Source of the DNA: Actinomycetospora termitidis
GTDB lineage: Bacteria; Actinomycetota; Actinomycetes; Mycobacteriales; Pseudonocardiaceae
Assembly: GCF_030286555.1 (NCBI RefSeq)
Contig: NZ_JASVWF010000003.1
Location: 248,001 to 312,000 of the forward strand
DNA length: 64,000 nucleotides
Reading direction: 5' to 3'
Each line of letters begins with the position of its first letter. Positions within the stretch are counted from its first letter, which is position 1. A model generated the notes under the pieces. The model searched no databases. It was not told where the DNA came from and worked only from the letters and a program-made list of their open reading frames with translations. The translations under genes and the position numbers were made by a program. Shown one piece after another: positions 29,069-37,743 of this stretch.

Positions 29069-29106
29069 GACGAAGGCCGGGGAGCGGTTGCTCCCCGGCC
29101 TTCGTC
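29069..29106 (-). terminator. Intrinsic terminator after tmRNA
   Basis: A 16-bp perfect stem (GACGAAGGCCGGGGAG / CTCCCCGGCCTTCGTC) with a 6-nt loop CGGTTG. It begins 8 bases past the mature tmRNA 3' end on the minus strand. It separates tmRNA from the pseudokinase gene. Confidence 0.9.
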
Positions 29107-29113
29107 ATGGGGG

Positions 29114-29488
29114 TGGAGGTGCCGGGAATCGAACCCGGGTCCTCCGAACACCTGTCAGGACTTCTCCGTGCGCAGTCTGCGTCGTCTCTACTCGGGTCCG
29201 CCGATCGTGCAGACACGCCGGCGTGACGACCCCAGTCACTGTCTGGTGTCCCACCGGGCCCCGTGACCGGGCCCGATGGTGGAGTCCCCTGGCTGATGCC
29301 GGCGACCGGGTCGGGAACGAACCCGGGCCGACAGACCTCAACCCGCTACTTAGGCAGCGAGCTGGAGGTCGCGCTGAGTACTGTTCTCGGCGCTTATTTT
29401 TTTGCGACGGGTGGTTATCGAGATCATCGTCGCCTTCCTCGGCACGCTTCCCCTGATCAACCGTCCGGAGTCGAAACCAGTCACCCCC
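29114..29488 (-). ncRNA. ssrA: tmRNA (ssrA)
   Basis: About 375 nt. The tRNA-like ends pair as GGGGGTG/CACCTCC, with a T arm containing CCCGGGTTCGATTCCCGG. The 5' part has the diagnostic 'ACTGGTTTCGAC'. The tag frame follows 'AAAAAAATAAGC': GCC GAG AAC ... GCT GCC TAA, reading AENSTQRDLQLAA. The QRD and LAA parts match the mycobacterial tag (ADSHQRDYALAA); the middle differs. tmRNA rescues ribosomes stalled on broken mRNA and tags the product for ClpP. smpB, its partner, lies one gene upstream. Confidence 0.96.
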
Positions 29489-29520
29489 TTCTCCCACCGA
29501 GGTTCCCGGCAGGACTGCCC

Positions 29521-29548
29521 ATCATAACGTCCGCCCGGCCCACGATCA
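29521..29548 (-). promoter_or_regulatory. Candidate promoter of tmRNA
   Basis: On the minus strand, TGATCG (29543-29548) and TATGAT (29521-29526) are separated by 16 bp, fitting sigma-A-type -35 and -10 elements. The predicted start is ~26 nt upstream of the mature tmRNA 5' end. The -35 overlaps the stop codon of the amidohydrolase gene. Confidence 0.5.
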
Positions 29549-30481
29549 TCCGTGGCGCACCAACGCCGCCGGTGCGTCGTACAACACCGACCGCAGGAAG
29601 GGCTCGCCCAGCCGGTCGTCGGCGGCGGCCCAGCCCCGGATCGCCTCGAGCTGGCGCCAGTAGCCGTAGGGGATGTTGGGGAAGTCGGTGCCGAGCACCA
29701 CCCGGCCCGCCCCCGCCAGGTCGACGAGCCGCGCCGACCAGTCGGCGGGCAGCGGGGCGAACCCCTCGGTGAACGGCGTCCCGACCATCGTCGTGTCCAG
29801 GCGCACCGCGGGGTGCCGCTCGACGAGCCGCAGGGCCGCGTCGTAGTCCGGCAGGCCCGCGTGGGCGAGTACCAGCGGCAGACGCGGGTGCCGGTCCATC
29901 ACCTCGCCGATGATCTCGATCCCGGTGTGCCGGCCGGGGATCGGCCCGTCCCCGCAGTGCGCGATCACCGGGATCCCGGCCTCGGCGAGCATTCCCCATG
30001 CCGGGTCGAGCAGCGGGTCGCGCGGGTCGTAGCCGCCGACCTGGACGTGCGCCTTCACCAGCCGGACGCCGCGGTCGACCGCGTCGGAGAGGTAGGTCGT
30101 CACCGACTCCTCCGGGAACAGCGTCGCGGTCGGGACCGCCTCCGGGACCTCGGCCGCCCAGTCGAGCGCCCACCCGGTCAGCCAGGCCGCCATGTCGGGC
30201 TTGTGCGGGTAGACCAGCGGGGCGAAGGCCTCGACGCCGAACGACCGCAGGGTCGCGAGCCGCTCGGGCTCCGGCGCGCGGTAGTGGATCGGCCAGTCGT
30301 AGCCGTAGTTCGAGACGGCGTCGTCGAAGTAGGCCCAGACCTTCTGCAGCATCCGGTCGGGCAGGAAGTGCACGTGCACGTCGACCAGCCCCGACCGGCT
30401 GTCGGGACCCAGGCGCAGCGACCGGACCCAGGGCGCGACGTCCTCGTCCGAGGTCAGCGGGACCTCGAGGGCCGGGGTCAC
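29546..30481 (-). CDS. Amidohydrolase-family protein (COG2159-like metal-dependent hydrolase)
   Basis: 311 residues. '[13 protein letters not shown]' gives the HxH metal site; '[12 protein letters not shown]', 'VIAHCGDGP' and '[11 protein letters not shown]' give further His ligands; '[13 protein letters not shown]' gives the catalytic Asp. This is the TIM-barrel amidohydrolase_2 pattern of decarboxylases and hydrolases. Substrate unknown. The GTG start at 30481 overlaps the smpB stop (GTGA), so it is translated with smpB, an unusual partner. Confidence 0.85.
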   Translation of the reverse strand: MTPALEVPLTSDEDVAPWVRSLRLGPDSRSGLVDVHVHFLPDRMLQKVWAYFDDAVSNYGYDWPIHYRAPEPERLATLRSFGVEAFAPLVYPHKPDMAAWLTGWALDWAAEVPEAVPTATLFPEESVTTYLSDAVDRGVRLVKAHVQVGGYDPRDPLLDPAWGMLAEAGIPVIAHCGDGPIPGRHTGIEIIGEVMDRHPRLPLVLAHAGLPDYDAALRLVERHPAVRLDTTMVGTPFTEGFAPLPADWSARLVDLAGAGRVVLGTDFPNIPYGYWRQLEAIRGWAAADDRLGEPFLRSVLYDAPAALVRHG

Positions 30482-31020
30482 CACCCCTTGATCCGGCGCC
30501 CGACGATCCGCTCCGCCTCGCGCTTCGCGTCCCGCTCGGCCATGGCCTGCCGCTTGTCGTGCGCCGCCTTGCCCTTCACCAGGGCCAGCTCGATCTTGCA
30601 CAGGCCGCCGGAGAAGTACACCGACAGCGGGACGAGCGTCATGCCGCCCTCGCGGGTCTTCCCGATGAGCCGCTCGATCTCCGCCCGGTGGAGCAGCAGC
30701 TTGCGGTGCCGGCGTGGTTCGTGGTTGGTCCAGGACCCGAAGTCGTACTCCTGGATGTGCAGGCCGCGCAGCCAGACCTCGCCGTCGGTGACGGTGGCGA
30801 ACGCGTCGGCGAGCGAGACGCGCCCGGCCCGCAGGCTCTTCACCTCGGTGCCCTGCAGCGCGATGCCGGCCTCGTACACGTCGAGGACCTGGTAGTCGTA
30901 CTTCGCCTTGCGGTTGGTGGCGACGACCTTGCGCCGCTCCTCGGGCCGGTTCGACGACGCCTTCTTCGACGCCTTCTCCTTCGAGCGGCCCGAGTCCGTG
31001 GGGACGGCCGTCTTGGCCAC
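30478..31020 (-). CDS. smpB: SsrA-binding protein SmpB
   Basis: 180 residues. A basic N-terminal extension (~1-30) precedes the OB-fold core: '[31 protein letters not shown]', '[14 protein letters not shown]', '[13 protein letters not shown]', '[23 protein letters not shown]', and a basic tail '[18 protein letters not shown]'. SmpB loads tmRNA on stalled ribosomes. It is 14 bp downstream of ftsX, as in mycobacteria, and near ssrA. Confidence 0.96.
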   Translation of the reverse strand: MAKTAVPTDSGRSKEKASKKASSNRPEERRKVVATNRKAKYDYQVLDVYEAGIALQGTEVKSLRAGRVSLADAFATVTDGEVWLRGLHIQEYDFGSWTNHEPRRHRKLLLHRAEIERLIGKTREGGMTLVPLSVYFSGGLCKIELALVKGKAAHDKRQAMAERDAKREAERIVGRRIKGW

Positions 31021-31034
31021 GAGGGTCCTCCTCC

Positions 31035-31940
31035 TCAGTTACGCACGTACAGGCGCAGGGTGACATACCCGGTCGCCGTCGCGATGGCCGCGCCGATCAC
31101 GAGCAACAAGGGTGCAACGAACAGGAGCACGTCGCTCATTCCGACGGCGGGGATCGCGTTGGAGATCAACCGCCCGGCGAGCAGCCGGTCGATGAAGAAG
31201 AGCTTGCCGAGCACCAGGCCCACCGTCGCGAGGACGGCCCCGACCACGCCGGTGATCACCGCCTCGATGAGGAACGGCACCTGCGTGTACCAGCGGGTGG
31301 CACCCACGAGGCGCATGATCCCGACCTCCGTGCGCCGCGTGAACGCCGAGACCTGGATCGTGTTCGAGATCAGCAGCAGCGCCGCGAGCGCCTGCACCGA
31401 GGCGAGCCCGAAGGCGGCGTTGCGGACGCTGCCGAGGAAGGTGAAGAGGTCCTCGACGAGGCGGCGCTGGTCGACGACGTTCCGGACGCCGGGTCGGTCG
31501 GTGTAGGCCGCCACGAGCGCGTCGCCACGGGTCGGGTCCTTCAGCGTCACGCGCAGTGTCGCGGGCAGCGACTGCGGGCGGACCAGCTGCAGGATCGACT
31601 GGCCGGCGTAGATGCGCAGGAACCGCTGGAAGGCCTGGTCGCGGGACTCGTAGGTCACGCCGGCCACGAGCGGGTCGCCCTGCAGCTGCGTGCGCAGCCC
31701 GGTGCACACCGGGCTCGAACAGTCCGGGTCGCCGGCGCTGGTCGGCTCGTCGAGGGCGACCTGGACGGCGAGCTGGGAGTAGTAGAGGTCCTGGGTGCGG
31801 TCGATGGTGCGCACCGCGAGCAGGCCGGCACCGAGCATCCCGAGCGAGATCGCCGTCGTCAGCATCATCGCCACGCTCATCGTGACGTTGCGCCGCAGCC
31901 CGGCGAGCGCCTCCCGCCAGACGAAGGCCATGCCGTTCAC
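31035..31940 (-). CDS. ftsX: Cell-division ABC-type membrane protein FtsX
   Basis: 301 residues with four membrane segments: one after '[28 protein letters not shown]' and three near the C-terminus ('[19 protein letters not shown]', '[22 protein letters not shown]', '[23 protein letters not shown]'). A large outer loop (~50-165) contains two Cys ('DPDCSSPVC') and would activate peptidoglycan hydrolases such as RipC. The start (GTG 31940) overlaps the ftsE stop by 4 bases; ATG 31931 is an alternative. Confidence 0.94.
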   Translation of the reverse strand: MNGMAFVWREALAGLRRNVTMSVAMMLTTAISLGMLGAGLLAVRTIDRTQDLYYSQLAVQVALDEPTSAGDPDCSSPVCTGLRTQLQGDPLVAGVTYESRDQAFQRFLRIYAGQSILQLVRPQSLPATLRVTLKDPTRGDALVAAYTDRPGVRNVVDQRRLVEDLFTFLGSVRNAAFGLASVQALAALLLISNTIQVSAFTRRTEVGIMRLVGATRWYTQVPFLIEAVITGVVGAVLATVGLVLGKLFFIDRLLAGRLISNAIPAVGMSDVLLFVAPLLLVIGAAIATATGYVTLRLYVRN

Positions 31941-32626
31941 CGGCGGGCCCCGTAGACGCCGCGGGCGTCGTCGCGGGCCAGGCGGCCGAGGTGCAGCTCC
32001 ACCACCCGGCGGCGCATCGCGTCGACGATCTGACGGTCGTGGGTGGCCATGACGACCGTGGTGCCGGCGCGGTTGATCCGGTCGAGCAGCAGCATGATGT
32101 CGTCGCTGGTCTCGGGGTCGAGGTTGCCCGTGGGCTCGTCGGCGAGCAGGACCAGCGGCCGGTTCGCCAGGGCCCGCGCGATCGCGACGCGCTGCGCCTC
32201 ACCGCCGGAGAGCTCCGCGGGCATCCGGTCGGCCTTGCCGGTGAGGTCGACCAGCTCGAGCATCTCCGGTACGACGGTGCGGATGGTGTGGTCGGACTTG
32301 CCGGTCACCTCGAGGGCGAACGCGACGTTGTCGGCGACGCTGCGGTTGGGCAGCAGGCGGAAGTCCTGGAAGACGCAGCCCATCCGCTGGCGCAGCCGCG
32401 GCACCTTGCGGTTCGGCAACCGCGCCACGTTCCAGTTCGCGACGTAGACGCTGCCGCGGGTGGGCGTCTCCTCGCGCAGCAGCAGGCGCAGCAGCGTCGA
32501 CTTCCCCGAGCCCGAGGGGCCGATCAGGAAGACGAACTCGCCCGCCTCGACGTCCACCGAGACGTCGTCGAGCGCCGGCCGCGCGGACGTCGGGTAGATC
32601 TTCGAGACGTTCTCGAGCCGGAGCAC
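31937..32626 (-). CDS. ftsE: Cell-division ATP-binding protein FtsE
   Basis: 229 residues with the full ABC ATPase set: Walker A 'GPSGSGKST' (~36-44), Q-loop 'CVFQDFRLL', signature '[15 protein letters not shown]', Walker B '[11 protein letters not shown]', H-loop 'MATHD'. With FtsX it couples ATP hydrolysis to septal peptidoglycan cleavage. GTG start. 72 bp separate it from prfB upstream. Confidence 0.95.
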   Translation of the reverse strand: MLRLENVSKIYPTSARPALDDVSVDVEAGEFVFLIGPSGSGKSTLLRLLLREETPTRGSVYVANWNVARLPNRKVPRLRQRMGCVFQDFRLLPNRSVADNVAFALEVTGKSDHTIRTVVPEMLELVDLTGKADRMPAELSGGEAQRVAIARALANRPLVLLADEPTGNLDPETSDDIMLLLDRINRAGTTVVMATHDRQIVDAMRRRVVELHLGRLARDDARGVYGARR

Positions 32627-32698
32627 GGGGCGCGATGCTACGCGGCGGGGAGGATCTTCCCGGACGGGCGAACCGTCGTGACCCGTCGTCGCGACCTG

Positions 32699-33814
32699 CT
32701 AGGCGGCGGCCTCGGTCTGCTTGCGCCAGCGGATGCCGGCGTCCAGGAAGTCGTCGATGAACCCGTCGAGCACCTGGGAGGTCTGCGAGGTCTCCTGGTT
32801 GGTCCGCAGGTCCTTCACCATCTGGTAGGGGTGCAGCACGTAGGAGCGCATCTGGTTGCCCCAGGACGAGCCGGAGTCCTTGAGCGAGTCGAGCAGCGCG
32901 CGCTCCTCGGCGCGGCGGCGCTCGAGCAGCTTGGCCGCGAGCACCGTCATCGCGGTCGCCTTGTTCTGGAGCTGAGAGCGCTCGTTCTGGCAGCTGACGA
33001 CGATGCCGGTGGGCATGTGCGTGAGCCGGACCGCGGAGTCGGTGGTGTTGACGCCCTGCCCGCCGGGGCCGGACGACCGGTAGACGTCGACACGGAGGTC
33101 CTTCTCGTCGATCTCCACGTGGTCGGTGGACTCGACGACGGGCGCGACCTCGACCCCGGCGAAGCTCGTCTGCCGGCGGCCCTGGTTGTCGAACGGCGAG
33201 ATGCGCACGAGCCGGTGGGTGCCCTGCTCGACGCTCAGGGTCCCGTACGCGTACGGCGCGGAGACCTTGAACGTCGCGGACTTGATGCCCGCCTCCTCCG
33301 AGTAGGAGGTGTCGTAGACCTCCGTCGGGTAGCCGTGCCGCTCGGCCCAGCGCAGGTACATCCGCATGAGCATCTCGGCGAAGTCCGCGGCGTCCACCCC
33401 GCCGGCCTCGGCCCGGACGGTGACCAGCGCGTCGCGCTCGTCGTACTCGCCGCTGAGCAGGGTGCGGACCTCGAACGCGCTGATGTCGCCGTGCAGCGAC
33501 GCGCGCTCGGAGTCCGCCTCGGCGGTCAGCTCGGCGGCGTCGGAGCCGGACTCCTCGTCGGCCATCTCGTAGAGCGTGGCCAGGTCGTCCAGGCGCGAGC
33601 GCAGCGACTCGGCCTTCCGGAGATCGGCCTGCTTGTGCGTGAACTCGCTGGTCAGCTTCTGCGCGGTCTCGACGTCGTCCCAGAGGTCCGGGGCCGCGAC
33701 CTGCGTCTCGAGCTCGGCGACCTGCCGCCGCAGACCGTCGAGGTCCATCGCCGCCTCCACCGAGTCGAGGCTGGCGGCGAGGTCCTTGAGCTGGGTCGCG
33801 GTCGAGTCGTCCAC
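32699..33814 (-). CDS. prfB: Peptide chain release factor 2 (RF2)
   Basis: 371 residues in one uninterrupted frame. The stop-codon-reading tripeptide SPF is at ~203-205 ('RISPFDNQ') and the catalytic 'GPGGQGVN' at ~247-254. RF2 releases peptides at UGA and UAA. The TGA frameshift site found in many bacterial prfB genes is absent, so no programmed frameshift is needed here. GTG start. The prfB-ftsE-ftsX-smpB order is the mycobacterial one. Confidence 0.95.
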   Translation of the reverse strand: MDDSTATQLKDLAASLDSVEAAMDLDGLRRQVAELETQVAAPDLWDDVETAQKLTSEFTHKQADLRKAESLRSRLDDLATLYEMADEESGSDAAELTAEADSERASLHGDISAFEVRTLLSGEYDERDALVTVRAEAGGVDAADFAEMLMRMYLRWAERHGYPTEVYDTSYSEEAGIKSATFKVSAPYAYGTLSVEQGTHRLVRISPFDNQGRRQTSFAGVEVAPVVESTDHVEIDEKDLRVDVYRSSGPGGQGVNTTDSAVRLTHMPTGIVVSCQNERSQLQNKATAMTVLAAKLLERRRAEERALLDSLKDSGSSWGNQMRSYVLHPYQMVKDLRTNQETSQTSQVLDGFIDDFLDAGIRWRKQTEAAA

Positions 33815-33853
33815 GACCCCAGGGTAATCCCGGGGTCACGGACGACCGACACC

Positions 33854-34984
33854 TCAGTGGTGCTCGCGCAGGTGGTCGGCCAGGACGTCGCGGCCGAACT
33901 CGTGGCCGGGCACCCGCCACACCGAGTGCGCGTGGTTCACGTCGCGCTGCGTGTTGTCCCACTCGGCGAGCAGGCCCGGCCCCTCGAGCCGGTAGTAGTG
34001 CGGGTCGCCGCGCTCCACGCCGCCGGCCCACGCGAAGTGCACGCCGCCGAGGTCGAGACGCTCGTACTCCCGCTCGACCAGACCCTCCGGCATGCGGTCG
34101 AGGTAGACCGCGACGACCGCACGCAGCACGTCCCGCTGCGCGCTCGACAGATCGGTGGCCGCGACCCCCTTCGGCCGCGCCGCGAACTCGGTCGCGGCGC
34201 GGTCGGCCTCGGTGACGCCGAGCCGGCTCTCGAGCCCGTCGTGCATCGACCACAGGCGGTCCTCGAGGGTCTGGTCGTCGAAGTGGCCGCGCCACAGGTC
34301 CGGCAGCGGGATCAACCGGTCGCCGGGCGAGACCTCGACGCGATTGGCCCCGATGATGTCGGCCGGTGCGGTCGACGTGAGGACCGCGCGCTCACGCTGC
34401 GACGCGTCGAGGGCGTGCAGCAGCGCGCGCCCCGCGTCCTCGATGCCGCCGAGCGGGCGCAGCTCCTGCCCGCCGAGCAGCGGGGAGACCATCGGGTCGG
34501 CGCCGAGGAAGCACGGCGAGCCCGCGACCGCCGCGCCGTCGACGACCAGGTGGTTCACCGACACGTGGTGGCCGCCGAAGCGCCAGCCCCAGGGCGCGTC
34601 CCCCTCCGGGTCGCCGAAGACCCGCAGGTAGTACATCCCCGGGTCGCGGCCGCGGTCGCGCGCGAAGCCGGTCGCGAAGCCCTCGGTGCGGTCGAGGACG
34701 TTCTCCAGCCCCATGATCGTCGAGGCGCTCACGTACGCGGCCTCGGACAGCCCGGCGGCGAGCAGGCGCATCGCGCCGCGCTGCTGGTGCGGGAGCTGCT
34801 CATGCAGGGTGAGCCCGCCGTGGTCGGTGGGCGTGTAGTACCACCGCAGGCGCTCGGCCTCGGCGGCCTTCGACCCCGGCCACTCCCACGAGCCCTGGGC
34901 GGCCTGCTCGTCGTCGAGGGTCTCGATCCAGGCCGCCGCCGCCTCGGCCATGGCCGAGGCGACGGACGCGGGGGTCGGACTCAC
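33854..34984 (-). CDS. DUF3500 family protein
   Basis: 376 residues. It follows the DUF3500 pattern: 'AAAAWIETLDDEQAAQ' at the start, 'RLRWYYTPTDHGGLTLHEQ', 'RDPGMYYLRVFGDPEGDAPWGWRFGGHHVSVNH' region with several conserved His and Trp, 'FLGADP', and 'YRLEGPGLLAEWDNTQRDVNHAHSVWR' near the end. The His/Asp/Asn clusters look like a metal site, but no activity is known to me. Its GTG overlaps the stop of the monooxygenase gene upstream (GTGA), so they act as a pair. Confidence 0.87.
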   Translation of the reverse strand: MSPTPASVASAMAEAAAAWIETLDDEQAAQGSWEWPGSKAAEAERLRWYYTPTDHGGLTLHEQLPHQQRGAMRLLAAGLSEAAYVSASTIMGLENVLDRTEGFATGFARDRGRDPGMYYLRVFGDPEGDAPWGWRFGGHHVSVNHLVVDGAAVAGSPCFLGADPMVSPLLGGQELRPLGGIEDAGRALLHALDASQRERAVLTSTAPADIIGANRVEVSPGDRLIPLPDLWRGHFDDQTLEDRLWSMHDGLESRLGVTEADRAATEFAARPKGVAATDLSSAQRDVLRAVVAVYLDRMPEGLVEREYERLDLGGVHFAWAGGVERGDPHYYRLEGPGLLAEWDNTQRDVNHAHSVWRVPGHEFGRDVLADHLREHH

Positions 34985-35310
34985 GCGATCCGCTTGACCC
35001 GGGAGATGACGAGGCCGTCGGCACCGCCGACCAGCAGGTCGTCGAGCTTGCCGGCGAAGTCCACGAGGTGCGGCGCGGCGAGGTGGGCGTCCAGCTTCTC
35101 GCCGGAGGTCCAGTTCTCGTAGAAGAAGAACGTGGCCGGGTCGTCCTCGGCGACGTGCAGGTCGTAGTTGACGTTGCCGTCCTCGGCCAGCGTCGTCGGG
35201 ATCAGCGCCTCGAGACCGGCCCGCAGCTCGGCCTCCTTGCCCGGCTTCGCCGTCATGCGCGCGATGACCGTGAGCAGGCTGCGGTCGTCCTGGGTCGGCG
35301 TGCTCGCCAC
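34981..35310 (-). CDS. Putative quinol monooxygenase (ABM domain, YgiN-like)
   Basis: 109 residues of a single dimeric alpha-beta ABM domain: 'LLTVIARMTAKPGKEAELRAGLEALI', 'EDGNVNYDLHVAEDDPATFFFYENWTSGEKLDAHL', 'LVDFAGKLDDLL'. Relatives oxidise quinols or polyketide aromatics without cofactor, or act in reactive-electrophile defence. Coupled by overlap to the DUF3500 gene. An inverted repeat sits 20-51 bp upstream. Confidence 0.87.
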   Translation of the reverse strand: MASTPTQDDRSLLTVIARMTAKPGKEAELRAGLEALIPTTLAEDGNVNYDLHVAEDDPATFFFYENWTSGEKLDAHLAAPHLVDFAGKLDDLLVGGADGLVISRVKRIA

Positions 35311-35329
35311 GGGGGTCTCCTTCGTCGGT

Positions 35330-35361
35330 GAGGGGTGACGGCCGTCATGCCATCACCCCTC
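35330..35361. promoter_or_regulatory. Inverted repeat between acyl-CoA dehydrogenase and monooxygenase genes
   Basis: GAGGGGTGA (35330-35338) and TCACCCCTC (35353-35361) are exact complements with 14 nt between. It lies 45 bp after the acyl-CoA dehydrogenase stop and 20 bp before the monooxygenase start. It could be a terminator for the first or an operator for the second; the long loop and lack of a U-tract favour an operator. Confidence 0.4.
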
Positions 35362-35405
35362 GACCCGACGCGCAGCCCGACCTGCCCGAACAGGCGGGCC
35401 CCGCT

Positions 35406-36503
35406 CTAGAAGGTCAGGGCCGCCAGCGCCTCGCGGTGCTCGGCGGAGGACCCGAACAGCGGGGCCCGGCGACGGGCGCGCTTGTAGAAGAAGTGCGCCT
35501 CGTGCTCCCAGGTGAAGCCGATGCCGCCGAAGAACTGGATCATCGCGCCGGTGGCGTTCCAGGCCGCGTCCGACGCCTTCGACCCGGCGACCGCGACCGC
35601 GATCGCCGTCCCAGGATCATCGGTGTCCAGCGCGTGCGCCGCGAAGAGCACCGCGTGCTCGGCCATCGTCACCGCGACGTGCAGGTCGGCCAGGGCGTGC
35701 TTGAGCGCCTGGAACGACCCGACGGGGACGCCGAACTGGTTGCGGTCGCGGTCGTAGGCGACGGTGCGGGTGAGCGCCTCGCGCGCCACGCCCACGAGGT
35801 CCGCGGCGTTGAGCACCGCGCCGCGCGCGAGCAGCGCCTGCACGGCGACGGTGTCGCCGGACGCGAGCGGCTCGGCCGGCGTGTCCGCGAACTCCAGCGC
35901 GCCCACGCGGGCGGTGCCGTCGTAGGTGTGCTGGTCGCGCACCGTCAGGCCGGACGCGCCCGCCTCCACCAGGTACAGCCCGGGCGTGCCGGAGGCGTCC
36001 GTCGCGGCGACGACGATCAGGCCGGCGACGGCGGGGTAGTCGACCGGGGAGGCCGAGCCGTTGAGCCTCCCGTCGTTGACGTCCACCGTGATGCCGGAGC
36101 CGTCCCAAGCCCCGCCCTCACCACGCAGCGCGACCGTGCCGACGGTCTCCCCCGCGGCGAGCGCCGGGAGCCAGCGGGACTGCTGCTCGGCCGACCCGGC
36201 GATCCGCAGCGCCTCGGCGGCGAGCACGGTCGCGAGCCACGGGCCCGGCGCGACCCCGGCGCCGAGTGCCCGGGCGACCACCTGGGCGTCGACGAGGCCG
36301 AGCCCGAGTCCGTCGTGCTCCTCGGGGACGAGGACGGCGAGCGCCCCCTGGTCCGCGAGGCCCTTCCACAGCGTCAGCGGGTGGCCGTCGCCGTCCGGGT
36401 CCTCGACGACGCCGCGCACGGCCTCGAGGTCGAAGCGGTCGGCCAGGAACTCGGTCACCGTCGAGGCGAAGGCCTGCTGCTCGTCGGTCAGTGCGAAGAA
36501 CAC
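35406..36503 (-). CDS. Acyl-CoA dehydrogenase (smaller partner of a FadE pair)
   Basis: 365 residues. The ACAD fold is visible ('DEQQAFASTVTEFLADRFDLEAVRG', 'LVPEEHDGLGLGLVDAQVVARALG', 'AYDRDRNQFGVPVGSFQALKH', 'IQFFGGIGFTWEHEAHFFYKRARR'). The usual catalytic Glu of 'IYEGT' is not present at its normal place. Such chains commonly form heterotetramers with a second FadE, as in actinobacterial steroid and CoA-ester catabolism. It lies 12 bp after the second FadE gene. Confidence 0.85.
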   Translation of the reverse strand: MFFALTDEQQAFASTVTEFLADRFDLEAVRGVVEDPDGDGHPLTLWKGLADQGALAVLVPEEHDGLGLGLVDAQVVARALGAGVAPGPWLATVLAAEALRIAGSAEQQSRWLPALAAGETVGTVALRGEGGAWDGSGITVDVNDGRLNGSASPVDYPAVAGLIVVAATDASGTPGLYLVEAGASGLTVRDQHTYDGTARVGALEFADTPAEPLASGDTVAVQALLARGAVLNAADLVGVAREALTRTVAYDRDRNQFGVPVGSFQALKHALADLHVAVTMAEHAVLFAAHALDTDDPGTAIAVAVAGSKASDAAWNATGAMIQFFGGIGFTWEHEAHFFYKRARRRAPLFGSSAEHREALAALTF

Positions 36504-36515
36504 GCGCCGTCTCCT

Positions 36516-37688
36516 CTACCGCGGCAGGCCGAGCACGCGCTCGGCGACGATGTTGCGCTGGACCTGCGACGAGCCGCCCCAGATCGTGACCGACCGGGAC
36601 CAGTGGTCCTGCGCGTGGAACGGGGACAGGTCGACGTCGGGCCGCGGTGCAGCGAGCGTCGCCTCCGGGCCGAGGACGTGCTCGAAGGCCTCCCAGAGGT
36701 CCTGGAACGCCTCGGACCACTGCAGCTTCGTCATCGAGGACTCCGAACCGAGGTCCTTGCCCTGCTCGACCTGGGTGAGGATGTGCATCGCGTGGTAGCG
36801 CAGGCACTCCAGCTCGACCAGGCAGCGGGCGAGCTCCTGACGGGCCACCGGGTCGTCGGCGCGGCCGAAGCGCTTCGCCTGGGCGACGATGTCGTCGTAC
36901 TGCCGCCGGAACTCCGTGTACTGCCCGACGCCCGAGGCGCCGCGTTCGAAGGACAGCAGCAACATCGCGGTGCGCCAGCCCTGGCCGATCTCGCCGAGGC
37001 AGTCGGTCGCCTTGACGCGGGCGTCGGTGAAGAACACCTCACCGAACTCGCTGGCGCCGCTCATCTGCTTGAGCGGGCGGGCCTCGACGCCGGGCTGGTT
37101 CATGTCGATCAGCAGCATCGACAGGCCCTTGTGCTTCTCCGAGCCCGCCTCGGTCCGCACTATCGTGAAGATCTTGTCGCCGTGCATGGCGTTCGTCGTC
37201 CAGATCTTCTGGCCGTTGACGACGTACTCGTCACCGTCGAGCACACCGCGGGTCGCCACCGCCGCGAGGTCCGACCCGGCGCCGGGCTCGGAGAAGCCCT
37301 GGCACCAGATCACCTCGTTGCGCAGCATCGGCCCGATGATCTCGGCCTTCTGCTCCTCGGTGCCGATCGCCATGATCGTCGGGGCCAGGAAGGTCAGGCC
37401 CAGGACGTTGACGGTCTGCGGCGCGTGCGCGCGCACCGTCTCCTCGTCGTAGATGGCCTTCATGCCGGGGGTGCCGCCGCGGCCGCCGTACTCGACGGGC
37501 CACTGGATGCCGGAGAAGCCCGCCGCGGTCTTGCGCGCCTCCCACTCGCGCCGCTTCTCGAACGACTCGGTGTCGGAGAGCGTCGCCCAGTAGCCCGGCC
37601 GGGTCCACTCGGTGGGGATGTTCTCGGCGAGCCAGGTGCGCAGCTCCTGCCGGAACTGCTCCTCCTCCGCCGTGTAGGTCAGGTCCAC
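36516..37688 (-). CDS. Acyl-CoA dehydrogenase (larger partner of a FadE pair)
   Basis: 390 residues from GTG 37688 ('VDLTYTAEEEQFRQELRTWLAENIP'); GTG 37697 three codons upstream is an alternative. The middle domain has 'WCQGFSEPGAGSDLAAV' and 'VNGQKIWTTNAMHGD' (FAD contacts). The C-terminus has 'HILTQVEQGKDLGSESSMTKLQWSEAFQDLWE' and ends 'WGGSSQVQRNIVAERVLGLPR'. It belongs to the large actinobacterial group paired with a smaller FadE in alpha2beta2 enzymes. Substrate unknown; no CoA ligase or thiolase lies near. Confidence 0.87.
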   Translation of the reverse strand: MDLTYTAEEEQFRQELRTWLAENIPTEWTRPGYWATLSDTESFEKRREWEARKTAAGFSGIQWPVEYGGRGGTPGMKAIYDEETVRAHAPQTVNVLGLTFLAPTIMAIGTEEQKAEIIGPMLRNEVIWCQGFSEPGAGSDLAAVATRGVLDGDEYVVNGQKIWTTNAMHGDKIFTIVRTEAGSEKHKGLSMLLIDMNQPGVEARPLKQMSGASEFGEVFFTDARVKATDCLGEIGQGWRTAMLLLSFERGASGVGQYTEFRRQYDDIVAQAKRFGRADDPVARQELARCLVELECLRYHAMHILTQVEQGKDLGSESSMTKLQWSEAFQDLWEAFEHVLGPEATLAAPRPDVDLSPFHAQDHWSRSVTIWGGSSQVQRNIVAERVLGLPR

Positions 37689-37743
37689 GGCCCGCACTCT
37701 CGCAGGTCCACGGCGAGCGTGCACTACCGGTGGGTAGGTCTGA

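Noticed and set aside
29391-29403. Run of seven T in a very GC-rich region as a terminator U-tract
   Set aside because: It is within the tmRNA, just before the tag frame, where A-rich sequence is expected on the RNA strand.
32699-33814. Programmed frameshift in prfB
   Set aside because: The frame is open from the GTG start to the end, with no early TGA and no CTTTGA-type slip site.
31991-35122. Plus-strand open frame of ~1043 codons
   Set aside because: It runs antisense to ftsE, prfB and the DUF3500 gene, all of which have clear family motifs. The composition (Val/Arg/Leu/Gly/Asp) is that of a complement frame.
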